From Antitrichia curtipendula (taxonomy: Eukaryota; Streptophyta; Bryopsida; Hypnales; Leucodontaceae): a stretch of 64,000 bases of DNA. The position numbers and the translations under genes were made by a program. The notes beneath the pieces are model-generated. The model saw nothing but the letters and a program-made list of their open reading frames with translations. It was not told where the DNA came from and made no database searches. The stretch is taken from contig OX579637.1 in assembly GCA_951230915.1 (NCBI GenBank), forward strand, positions 16,554,001-16,618,000, written 5' to 3'. This document shows, in pieces, positions 40,313 through 53,016 of the stretch (positions are counted from its first letter, which is position 1; each line of letters opens with the position of its first letter).

Positions 40313-41582
40313 ATCAAATGTCATAGAATTTCATTTTGGAAGAGACTTCACACAAATCGTACAAGTTGCAAATACCTACCCTCAAGTACCTAAATGCCCA
40401 CAAATATTAATTTGATATGTAATTGCAATCCAATCGCACGTCAATTCCAAAGAATAGAGAATAAGGTCCAATCTGTACTTTAATGGTGTCCAACATCAAA
40501 TGTCATAGAATTTCATTTTGAAAGAGACTTCACACAAATCGTACAAGTTCCAAATAGTTACCCTCAAGTACTTAAATGCCCACAAATACTAATTTGATAT
40601 GTAATTGCAATCCAATCGCACGTCCATTCAAAAGAATATAGAATAAGTCCAACCTGTACATTAATGGTGTCCAACATCAAATGTCATAGAATTTCATTTT
40701 GAAAGAGACTTCACACAAATCGTACAAGTTGCAAATAGTTACCCTCAAGTACTTAAATGCCTACAAATACTAATTTCATATGTAATTGCAATCCAATCGC
40801 ACGTCAATTCCAAAAAATAGAGAATAAGTCCAATCTGTGCATTAATGGTGTCAAACATCAAATGTCATAGAATTTCATTTTGAAAGAGACTTCACACAAA
40901 TCGTACAAGTTGCAAATAGTTACCCTCAAGTACTTAAATGCCCACAAATACTAATTTGATATGTAATTGCAATCCAATCGCACGTCCATTCAAAAGAATA
41001 TAGAATAAGTCCAACCTGTACATTAATGGTGTCAAACATCAAATGTCATAGAATTTCATTTTGAAGGAAACTTCACACAAATCGTACAAGTTGCAAATAG
41101 TTACCCTCAAGTACTTAAATGCGCAGAAATATTAATTTGATATGTAATTGCAATCCAATCGCACGTCAACTCCAAAAAATAGAGAATAAGGTCCAATCTG
41201 TACTTTAATGGTGTCTAACATCAAATGTCATAGAATTTCAGTTTGAAACAGACTTCACACAAATCGTACAAGTTGCAAATAGTTACCCTCAAGTACTTAA
41301 ATGCGCGCAAATATTAATTTGATATGTAATTGCAATCCAATCGCACGTCAATTCCAAAAAATAGAGAATAAGGTCCAATCTGTACTTTAATGGTGTCAAA
41401 CATCAAATGTCATAGAATTTCATTTTGAAAGAAACTTCACACAAATCGTACAAGTTGCAAATAGTTACCCTCAAGTACTTAAATGCCCACAAATACTAAT
41501 TTGATATGTAATTGCAATCCAATCGCACGTCCATTCAAAAGAATATAGAATAAGTCCAACCTGTACATTAATGGTGTCAAAC
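40313..41582 (+). repeat. 1270-bp heptamer HOR, copy at 40 kb
   Basis: Seven units in order: GTACCT with CCAAAGAATAG and TGTCCAAC; CCCAC/AAATACT with CCATTC; CCTAC/TTTCATATG with TGTGCATT; CCCAC/AAATACT; GAAGGAAAC/CGCAG with CAACTCC and TCTAAC; CAGTTTGAAAC with GCGCGC; GAAAGAAACTTC with CCATTC. The first unit has private TTTTGGAAGAG and AATACCTACC. The same 1270-bp order appears at 43943, 51384 and 55195. Confidence 0.87.
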
Positions 41583-42308
41583 ATCAAATGTCATAGAATT
41601 TCATTTTGAAAGAGACTTCATACAAATCGTAGAAGTTGCAAATAGTTACCCTCAAGTACTTAAATGCCTACAAATATTAATTTGATATGTAATTGCAATC
41701 CAATCGCACGTCAATTCCAAAAAATAGAGAATAAGTCCAATCTGTGCATTAATGGTGTCAAACATCAAATGTCATAGAATTTCATTTTGAAGGAAACTTC
41801 ACACAAATCGTACAAGTTGCAAATAGTTACCCTCAAGTACTTAAATGCGCACAAATATTAATTTGATATGTAATTGCAATCCAATCGCACGTCAATTCCA
41901 AAAAATAGAGAATAAGGTCCAACCTGTACTTTAATGGTGTCAAACATCAAATGTCATAGAATTTCATTTTGAAAGAGACTTTACACAAATCGTACAAGTT
42001 GCAAATAGTTACCCTCGAATACCTAAATGCCCACAAATATTAGTTTGATGTGTATTTGCAAGCCAATCGCACGTCCATTAAAAAGAATAGAGAATAAGGT
42101 CCAACCTGTACATTAATGGTGTCAAACATCAAATGTCATAGAATTTCATTTTGAAAGAGACTTCACACAAATCGTACAAGTTGCAAATAGTTACCCTCAA
42201 GTACTTAAATGCCCACAAATACTAATTTGATATGTAATTGCAATCCAATCGCACGTCCATTCAAAAGAATATAGAATAAGTCCAACCTGTACATTAATGG
42301 TGTCAAAC
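41583..42308 (+). repeat. 726-bp tetramer (42 kb), copy 1
   Basis: CTTCATAC/GTAGAAG/CCTAC, GAAGGAAAC/CGCAC, ACTTTACAC with CTCGAATACC (42010) and a private ATTAGTTTG, then an AAATACT unit. It is the same tetramer type as at 36864. It differs there by CCTACAAATATTAATTTG in its first unit, a change shared with the next copy. Confidence 0.85.
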
Positions 42309-43035
42309 ATCAAATGTCATAGAATTTCATTTTGAAAGAGACTTCATACAAATCGTAGAAGTTGCAAATAGTTACCCTCAAGTACTTAAATGCCTACAAA
42401 TATTAATTTGATATGTAATTGCAATCCAATCGCACGTCAATTCCAAAAAATAGAGAATAAGTCCAATCTGTGCATTAATGGTGTCAAACATCAAATGTCA
42501 TAGAATTTCATTTTGAAGGAAACTTCACACAAATCGTACAAGTTGCAAATAGTTACCCTCAAGTACTTAAATGCGCACAAATATTAATTTGATATGTAAT
42601 TGCAATCCAATCGCACGTCAATTCCAAAAAATAGAGAATAAGGTCCAACCTGTACTTTAATGGTGTCAAACATCAAATGTCATAGAATTTCATTTTGAAA
42701 GAGACTTTACACAAATCGTACAAGTTGCAAATAGTTACCCTCGAATACCTAAATGCCCACAAATATTAGTTTGATGTGTATTTGCAAGCCAATCGCACGT
42801 CCATTAAAAAGAATAGAGAATAAGGTCCAACCTGTACATTAATGGTGTCAAACATCAAATGTCATAGAATTTCATTTTGAAGGAAACTTCACACAAATCG
42901 TACAAGTTGCAAATAGTTACCCTCAAGTACTTAAATGCGCAGAAATATTAATTTGATATGTAATTGCAATCCAATCGCACGTCAACTCCAAAGAATAGAG
43001 AATAAGGTCCAATCTGTACTTCAATGGTGTCTAAC
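42309..43035 (+). repeat. 726-bp tetramer (42 kb), copy 2 with replaced last unit
   Basis: The first three units repeat 41583-42308, with CTCGAATACC at 42736 and the shared ATTAGTTTG. The fourth (42854) is a 182-bp CGCAG/CAACTCC unit rather than the AAATACT unit. It carries two changes I did not see elsewhere in such units, CAACTCCAAAGAATAG and TGTACTTCAATGG. Confidence 0.83.
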
Positions 43036-43138
43036 ATCAAATCTCATAGAATTTCAGTTTGAAACAGACTTCACACAAATCGTACAAGTTGCAAATAGTT
43101 ACCCTCAAGTACTTAAATGCGCACAAATATTAATTTGA
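42935..43138 (+). other. Chance 67-codon open frame inside the satellite
   Basis: An ATG-to-TGA frame spanning the junction of two 182-bp units, starting MRRNINLICN and ending KCAQILI. In ordinary 182-bp units the same frame runs 29 codons from the ATG of AAATGCCCAC to a TAA in TGTACTTTAATGG, then 37 more sense codons to the TGA of ATTTGATATG. Here T-to-C at 43022 turns TAA into CAA and joins the two parts. The frame has no start context I can assess, no recognisable domain, signal peptide or membrane segment, and the array shifts frame at every unit. Nothing suggests selection for coding, so I read it as a random opening. Transcripts of the array could include it, but that is speculation. 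Confidence 0.9.
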
Positions 43139-43942
43139 TATGTAATTGCAATCCAATCGCACGTCAATTCCAAAAAATAGAGAATAAGGTCCAATCTGTA
43201 CTTTAATGGTGTCAAACATCAAATGTCATAGAATTTCATTTTGAAAGAGACTTCACACAAATCGTACAAGTTGCAAATAGTTACCCTCAAGTACTTAAAT
43301 GCCTACAAATACTAATTTGATATGTAATTGCAATCCAATCGCACGTCCATTCAAAAGAATATAGAATAAGTCCAACCTGTACATTAATGGTGTCAAACAT
43401 CAAATGTCATAGAATTTCATTTTGAAAGAGACTTCACACAAATCGTACAAGTTGCAAATACTTACCCTCAAGTACCTAAATGCCCACAAATATTAATTTG
43501 ATATGTAATTGCAATCCAATCGCACGTCCATTCAAAAGAATATAGAATAAGTCCAACCTGTACATTAATGGTGTCAAACATCAAATGTCATAGAATTTCA
43601 TTTTGAAAGAGACTTCACACAAATCGTACAAGTTGCAAATACTTACCCTCAAGTACCTAAATGCCCACAAATATTAATTTGATATGTAATTGCAATCCAA
43701 TCGCACGTCAATTCCAAAAAATAGAGAATAAGGTCCAATCTGTACTTTAATGGTGTCAAACATCAAATGTCATAGAATTTCATTTTGAAAGAAACTTCAC
43801 ACAAATCGTACAAGTTGCAAATACTTACCCTCAAGTACCTAAATGCCCACAAATATTAATTTGATATGTAATTGCAATCCAATCGCACGTCCATTCAAAA
43901 GAATATAGAATAAGTCCAACCTGTACATTAATGGTGTCAAAC
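43036..43942 (+). repeat. Satellite units between tetramer and heptamer
   Basis: Five units. The first (43036) is a CAGTTTGAAAC unit with a private ATCTCATAG. The last two carry AATACTTACC with GTACCT, a pairing that also marks the first unit of the following heptamer. Confidence 0.8.
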
Positions 43943-45212
43943 ATCAAATGTCATAGAATTTCAGTTTGAAAGAGACTTCACACAAATCGTACAAGTTGCA
44001 AATACTTACCCTCAAGTACCTAAATGCCCACAAATATTAATTTGATATGTAATTGCAATCCAATCGCACGTCAATTCCAAAAAATAGAGAATAAGGTCCA
44101 ATCTGTACTTTAATGGTGTCAAACATCAAATGTCATAGAATTTCATTTTGAAAGAAACTTCACACAAATCGTACAAGTTGCAAATACTTACCCTCAAGTA
44201 CTTAAATGCCCACAAATACTAATTTGATATGTAATTGCAATCCAATCGCACGTCCATTCAAAAGAATATAGAATAAGTCCAACCTGTACATTAATGGTGT
44301 CAAACATCAAATGTCATAGAATTTCATTTTGAAAGAGACTTCACACAAATCGTAGAAGTTGCAAATAGTTACCCTCAAGTACTTAAATGCCTACAAATAC
44401 TAATTTCATATGTAATTGCAATCCAATCGCACGTCAATTCCAAAAAATAGAGAATAAGTCCAATCTGTGCATTAATGGTGTGAAACATCAAATGTCATAG
44501 AATTTCATTTTGAAAGAGACTTCACACAAATCGTACAAGTTGCAAATAGTTACCCTCAAGTACTTAAATGCCCACAAATACTAATTTGATATGTAATTGC
44601 AATCCAATCGCACGTCCATTCAAAAGAATATAGAATAAGTCCAACCTGTACATTAATGGTGTCAAACATCAAATGTCATAGAATTTCATTTTGAAGGAAA
44701 CTTCACACAAATCGTACAAGTTGCAAATAGTTACCCTCAAGTACTTAAATGCGCAGAAATATTAATTTGATATGTAATTGCAATCCAATCGCACGTCAAC
44801 TCCAAAAAATAGAGAATAAGGTCCAATCTGTACTTTAATGGTGTCTAACATCAAATGTCATAGAATTTCAGTTTGAAACAGACTTCACACAAATCGTACA
44901 AGTTGCAAATAGTTACCCTCAAGTACTTAAATGCGCGCAAATATTAATTTGATATGTAATTGCAATCCAATCGCACGTCAATTCCAAAAAATAGAGAATA
45001 AGGTCCAATCTGTACTTTAATGGTGTCAAACATCAAATGTCATAGAATTTCATTTTGAAAGAAACTTCACACAAATCGTACAAGTTGCAAATAGTTACCC
45101 TCAAGTACTTAAATGCCCACAAATACTAATTTGATATGTAATTGCAATCCAATCGCACGTCCATTCAAAAGAATATAGAATAAGTCGAACCTGTACATTA
45201 ATGGTGTCAAAC
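43943..45212 (+). repeat. 1270-bp heptamer HOR, copy at 44 kb
   Basis: Same seven-unit order as at 40313, exactly 1270 bp and 3630 bp downstream of that copy. Its first unit has CAGTTTGAAAGAG and CAATTCC with the AATACTTACC/GTACCT pair. The second has GAAAGAAACTTC with AATACTTACC. The CGCAG mark is at 44754, and the last unit has AAGTCGAACC, shared with the copy ending at 52653. Confidence 0.84.
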
Positions 45213-46482
45213 ATCAAATGTCATAGAATTTCATTTTGAAAGAGACTTCACACAAATCGTACAAGTTGCAAATACTTACCCTCAAGTACCTAAATGCCCA
45301 CAAATATTAATTTGATATGTAATTGCAATCCAATCGCACGTCAATTCCAAAGAATAGAGAATAAGGTCCAATCTGTACTTTAATGGTGTCCAACATCAAA
45401 TGTCATAGAATTTCATTTTGAAAGAGACTTCACACAAATCGTACAAGTTGCAAATAGTTACCCTCAAGTACTTAAATGCCCACAAATACTAATTTGATAT
45501 GTAATTGCAATCCAATCGCACGTCTATGCAAAAGAATATAGAATAAGTCCAACCTGTATATTAATGGTGTCAAACATCAAATGTCATAGAATTTCATTTT
45601 GAAGGAAACTTCACACAAATCGTACAAGTTGCAAATAGTTACCCTCAAGTACTTAAATGCCTACAAATACTAATTTGATATGTAATTGCAATCCAATCGC
45701 ACGTCAATTCCAAAGAATAGAGAATAAGTTTAATCTGTGCATTAATGGTGTCAAACATCAAATGTCATAGAATTTCATTTTGAAAGAGACTTCACACAAA
45801 TCGTACAAGTTGCAAATAGTTACCCTCAAGTACTTAAATGCGCGCAAATATTAATTTGATATGTAATTGCAATCCAATCGCACGTCAATTCCAAAAAATA
45901 GAGAATAAGGTCCAATCTGTACTTTAATGGTGTCAAACATCAAATGTCATAGAATTTCATTTTGAAAGAAACTTCACACAAATCGTACAAGTTGCAAATA
46001 GTTACCCTCAAGTACTTAAATGCCCACAAATACTAATTTGATATGTAATTGCAATCCAATCGCACGTTCATTCAAAAGAATATAGAATAAGTCCAACCTG
46101 TACATTAATGGTGTCAAACATCAAATGTCATAGAATTTCATTTTGAAAGAGACTTCACACAAATCGTACAAGTTGCAAATACTTACCCTCAAGTACCTAA
46201 ATGCCCACAAATATTAATTTGATATGTAATTGCAATCCAATCGCACGTCAATTCCAAAGAATAGAGAATAAGGTCCAATCTGTACTTTAATGGTGTCCAA
46301 CATCAAATGTCATAGAATTTCATTTTGAAAGAGACTTCACACAAATCGTACAAGTTGCAAATAGTTACCCTCAAGTACTTAAATGCCCACAAATACTAAT
46401 TTGATATGTAATTGCAATCCAATCGCACGTCCATTCAAAAGAATATAGAATAAGTCCAACCTGTACATTAATGGTGTCAAAC
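45213..46482 (+). repeat. Heptamer-derived units, partial order
   Basis: Seven units. It starts with the AATACTTACC/GTACCT unit that heads the heptamer, then shows an altered order with a GCGCGC unit but no CGCAG unit, and meets another AATACTTACC unit near 46120. Private changes are CGTCTATGCAAAAG near 45522, AGTTTAATCTG near 45727 and CGTTCATTC near 46066. Only satellite. Confidence 0.78.
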
Positions 46483-47752
46483 ATCAAATGTCATAGAATT
46501 TCATTTTGAAGGAAACTTCACACAAATCGTACAAGTTGCAAATAGTTACCCTCAAGTACTTAAATGCGCACAAATATTAATTTGATATGTAATTGCAATC
46601 CAATCGCACGTCAATTCCAAAAAATAGAGAATAAGGTCCAATCTGTACTTTAATGGTGTCTAACATCAAATGTCATAGAATTTCATTTTGAAAGAGACTT
46701 CACACAAATCGTACAAGTTGCAAATAGTTACCCTCAAGTATTTAAATGCCCACAAATATTAATTTGATATGTAATTGCAATCCAATCGCACGTCAATTCC
46801 AAAGAATATAGAATAAGGTCCAATCTGTACTTTAATGGTGTCCAACATCAAATGTCATAGAATTTCATTTTGAAAGAGACTTCACACAAATCGTACAAGT
46901 TGCAAATAGTTACCCTCAAGTACTTAAATGCCCACAAATACTAATTTGATATGTAATTGCAATCCAATCGCACGTCCATTCAAAAGAATATAGAATAAGT
47001 CCAACCTGTACATTAATGGTGTCAAACATCAAATGTCATAGAATTTCATTTTGAAAGAGACTTCACACAAATCGTAGAAGTTGCAAATAGTTACCCTCAA
47101 GTACTTAAATGCCTACAAATACTAATTTCATATGTAATTGCAATCCAATCGCACGTCAATTCCAAAAAATAGAGAATAAGTCCAATCTGTGCATTAATGG
47201 TGTCAAACATCAAATGTCATAGAATTTCATTTTGAAAGAGACTTCACACAAATCGTACAAGTTGCAAATAGTTACCCTCAAGTACCTAAATGCCCAAAAA
47301 TATTAATTTGATGTGTAATTGCAAGCCAATCGCACGTCCATTCAAAAGAATACAGAATAAGGTCCAACCTGTACATTAATGGTGTCAAACATCAAATGTC
47401 ATAGAATTACATTTTGAAAGAGACTTCACACAAATCGTACAAGTTGCAAATAGTTACCCTCAAGTACTTAAATGCCCACAAATACTAATTTGATATGTAA
47501 TTGCAATCCAATCGCACGTCCATTCAAAAGAATATAGAATAAGTCCAACCTGTACATTAATGGTGTCAAACATCAAATGTCATAGAATTTCATTTTGAAA
47601 GAGACTTCACACAAATCGTAGAAGTTGCAAATAGTTACCCTCAAGTACTTAAATGCCTACAAATACTAATTTCATATGTAATTGCAATCCAATCGCACGT
47701 CAATTCCAAAAAATAGAGAATAAGTCCAATCTGTGCATTAATGGTGTCCAAC
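46483..47752 (+). repeat. Seven-unit block duplicated at +1634 bp, copy 1
   Basis: Units at 46483, 46665, 46847, 47028, 47209, 47391 and 47572: GAAGGAAAC/CGCAC with TCTAAC; AGTATTTAAATG (46737); AAATACT; GTAGAAG/CCTAC; GTACCT with CCCAAAAATATT (47291); ATTACATTTTG; GTAGAAG/CCTAC. The order is repeated from 48117. It also contains the start of a 544-bp trimer pair (GTAGAAG, CCCAAAAATATT, ATTACATTTTG) at 47028 and 47572. Confidence 0.83.
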
Positions 47753-48116
47753 ATCAAATGTCATAGAATTTCATTTTGAAAGAGACTTCACACAAATCGT
47801 ACAAGTTGCAAATAGTTACCCTCAAGTACCTAAATGCCCAAAAATATTAATTTGATGTGTAATTGCAAGCCAATCGCACGTCCATTCAAAAGAATACAGA
47901 ATAAGGTCCAACCTGTACATTAATGGTGTCAAACATCAAATGTCATAGAATTACATTTTGAAAGAGACTTCACACAAATCGTACAAGTTGCAAATAGTTA
48001 CCCTCAAGTACCTAAATGCGCACAAATATTAATTTGATATGTAATTGCAATCCAATCGCACGTCAATTCCAAAAAATAGAGAATAAGGTCCAATCTGTAC
48101 TTTAATGGTGTCAAAC

Positions 48117-49386
48117 ATCAAATGTCATAGAATTTCATTTTGAAGGAAACTTCACACAAATCGTACAAGTTGCAAATAGTTACCCTCAAGTACTTAAATG
48201 CGCACAAATATTAATTTGATATGTAATTGCAATCCAATCGCACGTCAATTCCAAAAAATAGAGAATAAGGTCCAATCTGTACTTTAATGGTGTCTAACAT
48301 CAAATGTCATAGAATTTCATTTTGAAAGAGACTTCACACAAATCGTACAAGTTGCAAATAGTTACCCTCAAGTATTTAAATGCCCACAAATATTAATTTG
48401 ATATGTAATTGCAATCCAATCGCACGTCAATTCCAAAGAATAGAGAATAAGGTCCAATCTGTACTTTAATGGTGTCAAACATCAAATGTCATAGAATTTC
48501 ATTTTGAAAGAGACTTCACACAAATCGTACAAGTTGCAAATAGTTACCCTCAAGTACTTAAATGCCCACAAATACTAATTTGATATGTAATTGCAATCCA
48601 ATCGCACGTCCATTCAAAAGAATATAGAATAAGTCCAACCTGTACATTAATGGTGTCAAACATCAAATGTCATAGAATTTCATTTTGAAAGAGACTTCAC
48701 ACAAATCGTAGAAGTTGCAAATAGTTACCCTCAAGTACTTAAATGCCTACAAATACTAATTTCATATGTAATTGCAATCCAATCGCACGTCAATTCCAAA
48801 AAATAGAGAATAAGTCCAATCTGTGCATTAATGGTGTCAAACATCAAATGTCATAGAATTTCATTTTGAAAGAGACTTCACACAAATCGTACAAGTTGCA
48901 AATAGTTACCCTCAAGTACCTAAATGCCCAAAAATATTAATTTGATGTGTAATTGCAAGCCAATCGCACGTCCATTCAAAAGAATACAGAATAAGGTCCA
49001 ACCTGTACATTAATGGTGTCAAACATCAAATGTCATAGAATTTCATTTTGAAAGAGACTTCACACAAATCGTACAAGTTGCAAATAGTTACCCTCAAGTA
49101 CTTAAATGCCCACAAATACTAATTTGATATGTAATTGCAATCCAATCGCACGTCTATTCAAAAGAATATAGAATAAGTCCAACCTGTACATTAATGGTGT
49201 CAAACATCAAATGTCATAGAATTTCATTTTGAAAGAGACTTCATACAAATCGTAGAAGTTGCAAATAGTTACCCTCAAGTACTTAAATGCCTACAAATAC
49301 TAATTTCATATGTAATTGCAATCCAATCGCACGTCAATTCCAAAAAATAGAGAATAAGTCCAATCTGTGCATTAATGGTGTCAAAC
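48117..49386 (+). repeat. Seven-unit block duplicated at +1634 bp, copy 2
   Basis: Matches 46483-47752 at an offset of 1634 bp, with AGTATTTAAATG at 48371 and CCCAAAAATATT at 48925. The sixth unit has ATTTCATTTTG and CGTCTATTC where copy 1 has ATTACATTTTG and CGTCCATTC. The seventh has CTTCATAC rather than CTTCACAC. Confidence 0.82.
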
Positions 49387-49749
49387 ATCAAATGTCATAG
49401 AATTTCATTTTGAAGGAAACTTCACACAAATCGTACAAGTTGCAAATAGTTACCCTCAAGTACTTAAATGCGCACAAATATTAATTTGATATGTAATTGC
49501 AATCCAATCGCACGTCAATTCCAAAAAATAGAGAATAAGGTCCAACCTGTACTTTAATGGTGTCTAACATCAAATGTCATAGAATTTCAGTTTGAAACAG
49601 ACTTCACACAAATCGTACAAGTTGCAAATAGTTACCCTCAAGTACTTAAATGCGCACAAATATTAATTTGATATGTAATTGCAATCCAATCGCACGTCCA
49701 TTCAAAAGAATATAGAATAAGTCCAACCTGTACATTAATGGTGTCAAAC
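48662..49749 (+). repeat. 1088-bp hexamer, copy 1
   Basis: Six units: GTAGAAG/CCTAC; CCCAAAAATATT with GCAAGCC; AAATACT with the rare CGTCTATTC (49151); CTTCATAC/GTAGAAG; GAAGGAAAC/CGCAC with TCTAAC; CAGTTTGAAAC. The set repeats at +1088 bp. It overlaps the block at 48117 because the two duplications share units. Confidence 0.87.
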
Positions 49750-50838
49750 ATCAAATGTCATAGAATTTCATTTTGAAAGAGACTTCACACAAATCGTAGA
49801 AGTTGCAAATAGTTACCCTCAAGTACTTAAATGCCTACAAATACTAATTTCATATGTAATTGCAATCCAATCGCACGTCAATTCCAAAAAATAGAGAATA
49901 AGTCCAATCTGTGCATTAATGGTGTCAAACATCAAATGTCATAGAATTTCATTTTGAAAGAGACTTCACACAAATCGTACAAGTTGCAAATAGTTACCCT
50001 CAAGTACCTAAATGCCCAAAAATATTAATTTGATGTGTAATTGCAAGCCAATCGCACGTCCATTCAAAAGAATACAGAATAAGGTCCAACCTGTACATTA
50101 ATGGTGTCAAACATCAAATGTCATAGAATTTCATTTTGAAAGAGACTTCACACAAATCGTACAAGTTGCAAATAGTTACCCTCAAGTACTTAAATGCCCA
50201 CAAATACTAATTTGATATGTAATTGCAATCCAATCGCACGTCTATTCAAAAGAATATAGAATAAGTCCAACCTGTACATTAATGGTGTCAAACATCAAAT
50301 GTCATAGAATTTCATTTTGAAAGAGACTTCATACAAATCGTAGAAGTTGCAAATAGTTACCCTCAAGTACTTAAATGCCTACAAATACTAATTTCATATG
50401 TAATTGCAATCCAATCGCACGTCAATTCCAAAAAATAGAGAATAAGTCCAATCTGTGCATTAATGGTGTCAAACATCAAATGTCATAGAATTTCATTTTG
50501 AAGGAAACTTCACACAAATCGTACAAGTTGCAAATAGTTACCCTCAAGTACTTAAATGCGCACAAATATTAATTTGATATGTAATTGCAATCCAATCGCA
50601 CGTCAATTCCAAAAAATAGAGAATAAGGTCCAACCTGTACTTTAATGGTGTCTAACATCAAATGTCATAGAATTTCAGTTTGAAACAGACTTCACACAAA
50701 TCGTACAAGTTGCAAATAGTTACCCTCAAGTACTTAAATGCGCACAAATATTAATTTGATATGTAATTGCAATCCAATCGCACGTCAATTCCAAAAAATA
50801 GAGAATAAGGTCCAATCTGTACTTTAATGGTGTCAAAC
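49750..50838 (+). repeat. 1088-bp hexamer, copy 2 (1089 bp)
   Basis: Repeats 48662-49749, with CCCAAAAATATT at 50013 and CGTCTATTC at 50239. The last unit ends in the 182-bp CAATTCC/GGTCC form instead of the 181-bp CCATTC form, giving one extra base. The switch happens inside the unit, near its position 124. Confidence 0.86.
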
Positions 50839-51383
50839 ATCAAATGTCATAGAATTTCATTTTGAAGGAAACTTCACACAAATCGTACAAGTTGCAAATA
50901 GTTACCCTCAAGTACTTAAATGCGCACAAATATTAATTTGATATGTAATTGCAATCCAATCGCACGTCAACTCCAAAAAATAGAGAATAAGGTCCAATCT
51001 GTACTTTAATGGTGTCTAACATCAAATGTCATAGAATTTCAGTTTGAAACAGACTTCACACAAATCGTACAAGTTGCAAATAGTTACCCTCAAGTACTTA
51101 AATGCGCACAAATATTAATTTGATATGTAATTGCAATCCAATCGCACGTCAATTCCAAAAAATAGAGAATAAGGTCCAATCTGTACTTTAATGGTGTCAA
51201 ACATCAAATGTCATAGAATTTCATTTTGAAAGAAACTTCACACAAATCGTACAAGTTGCAAATAGTTACCCTCAAGTACTTAAATGCCCACAAATACTAA
51301 TTTGATATGTAATTGCAATCCAATCGCACGTCCATTCAAAAGAATATAGAATAAGTCCAACCTGTACATTAATGGTGTCAAAC
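50839..51383 (+). repeat. Three satellite units before the 51-kb heptamer
   Basis: GAAGGAAAC/CGCAC with CAACTCC and TCTAAC, CAGTTTGAAAC with CGCAC, and GAAAGAAACTTC with CCATTC. These correspond to the last three units of the heptamer, so the heptamer order continues upstream of 51384. Confidence 0.8.
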
Positions 51384-52653
51384 ATCAAATGTCATAGAAT
51401 TTCATTTTGAAAGAGACTTCACACAAATCGTACAAGTTGCAAATACTTACCCTCAAGTACCTAAATGCCCACAAATATTAATTTGATATGTAATTGCAAT
51501 CCAATCGCACGTCAATTCCAAAGAATAGAGAATAAGGTCCAATCTGTACTTTAATGGTGTCCAACATCAAATGTCATAGAATTTCATTTTGAAAGAGACT
51601 TCACACAAATCGTAGAAGTTGCAAATAGTTACCCTCAAGTACTTAAATGCCCACAAATACTAATTTGATATGTAATTGCAATCCAATCGCACGTCCATTC
51701 AAAAGAATATAGAATAAGTCCAACCTGTACATTAATGGTGTCAAACATCAAATGTCATAGAATTTCATTTTGAAAGAGACTTCACACAAATCGTACAAGT
51801 TGCAAATAGTTACCCTCAAGTACTTAAATGCCTACAAATACTAATTTGATATGTAATTGCAATCCAATCGCACGTCAATTCCAAAAAATAGAGAATAAGT
51901 CCAATCTGTGCATTAATGGTGTCAAACATCAAATGTCATAGAATTTCATTTTGAAAGAGACTTCACACAAATCGTACAAGTTGCAAATAGTTACCCTCAA
52001 GTACTTAAATGCCCACAAATACTAATTTGATATGTAATTGCAATCCAATCGCACGTCCATTCAAAAGAATATAGAATAAGTCCAACCTGTACATTAATGG
52101 TGTCAAACATCAAATGTCATAGAATTTCATTTTGAAGGAAACTTCACACAAATCGTACAAGTTGCAAATAGTTACCCTCAAGTACTTAAATGCGTAGAAA
52201 TATTAATTTGATATGTAATTGCAATCCAATCGCACGTCAACTCCAAAAAATAGAGAATAAGGTCCAATCTGTACTTTAATGGTGTCAAACATCAAATGTC
52301 ATAGAATTTCAGTTTGAAACAGACTTCACACAAATCGTACAAGTTGCAAATAGTTACCCTCAAGTACTTAAATGCGCGCAAATATTAATTTGATATGTAA
52401 TTGCAATCCAATCGCACGTCAATTCCAAAAAATAGAGAATAAGGTCCAATCTGTACTTTAATGGTGTCAAACATCAAATGTCATAGAATTTCATTTTGAA
52501 AGAAACTTCACACAAATCGTACAAGTTGCAAATAGTTACCCTCAAGTACTTAAATGCCCACAAATACTAATTTGATATGTAATTGCAATCCAATCGCACG
52601 TCCATTCAAAAGAATATAGAATAAGTCGAACCTGTACATTAATGGTGTCAAAC
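51384..52653 (+). repeat. 1270-bp heptamer HOR, copy at 51 kb
   Basis: Exactly 1270 bp with the same unit order as at 40313: AATACTTACC/GTACCT, GTAGAAG/AAATACT, CCTAC, AAATACT, GAAGGAAAC with CAACTCC, CAGTTTGAAAC/GCGCGC, GAAAGAAACTTC. The fifth unit has a private GCGTAGAAAT and ends in TCAAAC instead of TCTAAC. The last unit has AAGTCGAACC. Confidence 0.86.
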
Positions 52654-53016
52654 ATCAAATGTCATAGAATTTCATTTTGAAAGAGACTTCACACAAATCG
52701 TACAAGTTGCAAATACTTACCCTCAAGTACCTAAATGCCCACAAATATTAATTTGATATGTAATTGCAATCCAATCGCACGTCAATTCCAAAGAATAGAG
52801 AATAAGGTCCAATCTGTACTTTAATGGTGTCCAACATCAAATGTCATAGAATTTCATTTTGAAGGAAACTTCACACAAATCGTACAAGTTGCAAATAGTT
52901 ACCCTCAAGTACTTAAATGCCCACAAATACTAATTTGATATGTAATTGCAATCCAATCGCACGTCCATTCAAAAGAATATAGAATAAGTCGAACCTGTAC
53001 ATTAATGGTGTCAAAC
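52654..53016 (+). repeat. Two further heptamer-type units
   Basis: The AATACTTACC/GTACCT unit and a GAAGGAAAC/AAATACT unit with AAGTCGAACC. This is the beginning of another heptamer copy that breaks off into the trimers at 53017. Confidence 0.78.

Noticed and set aside
42935..43138. A real protein-coding gene of 67 codons
   Set aside because: It lies wholly within satellite units, depends on one base change that removes a stop, has no recognisable domain, and the neighbouring copies of the same sequence are closed by that stop.
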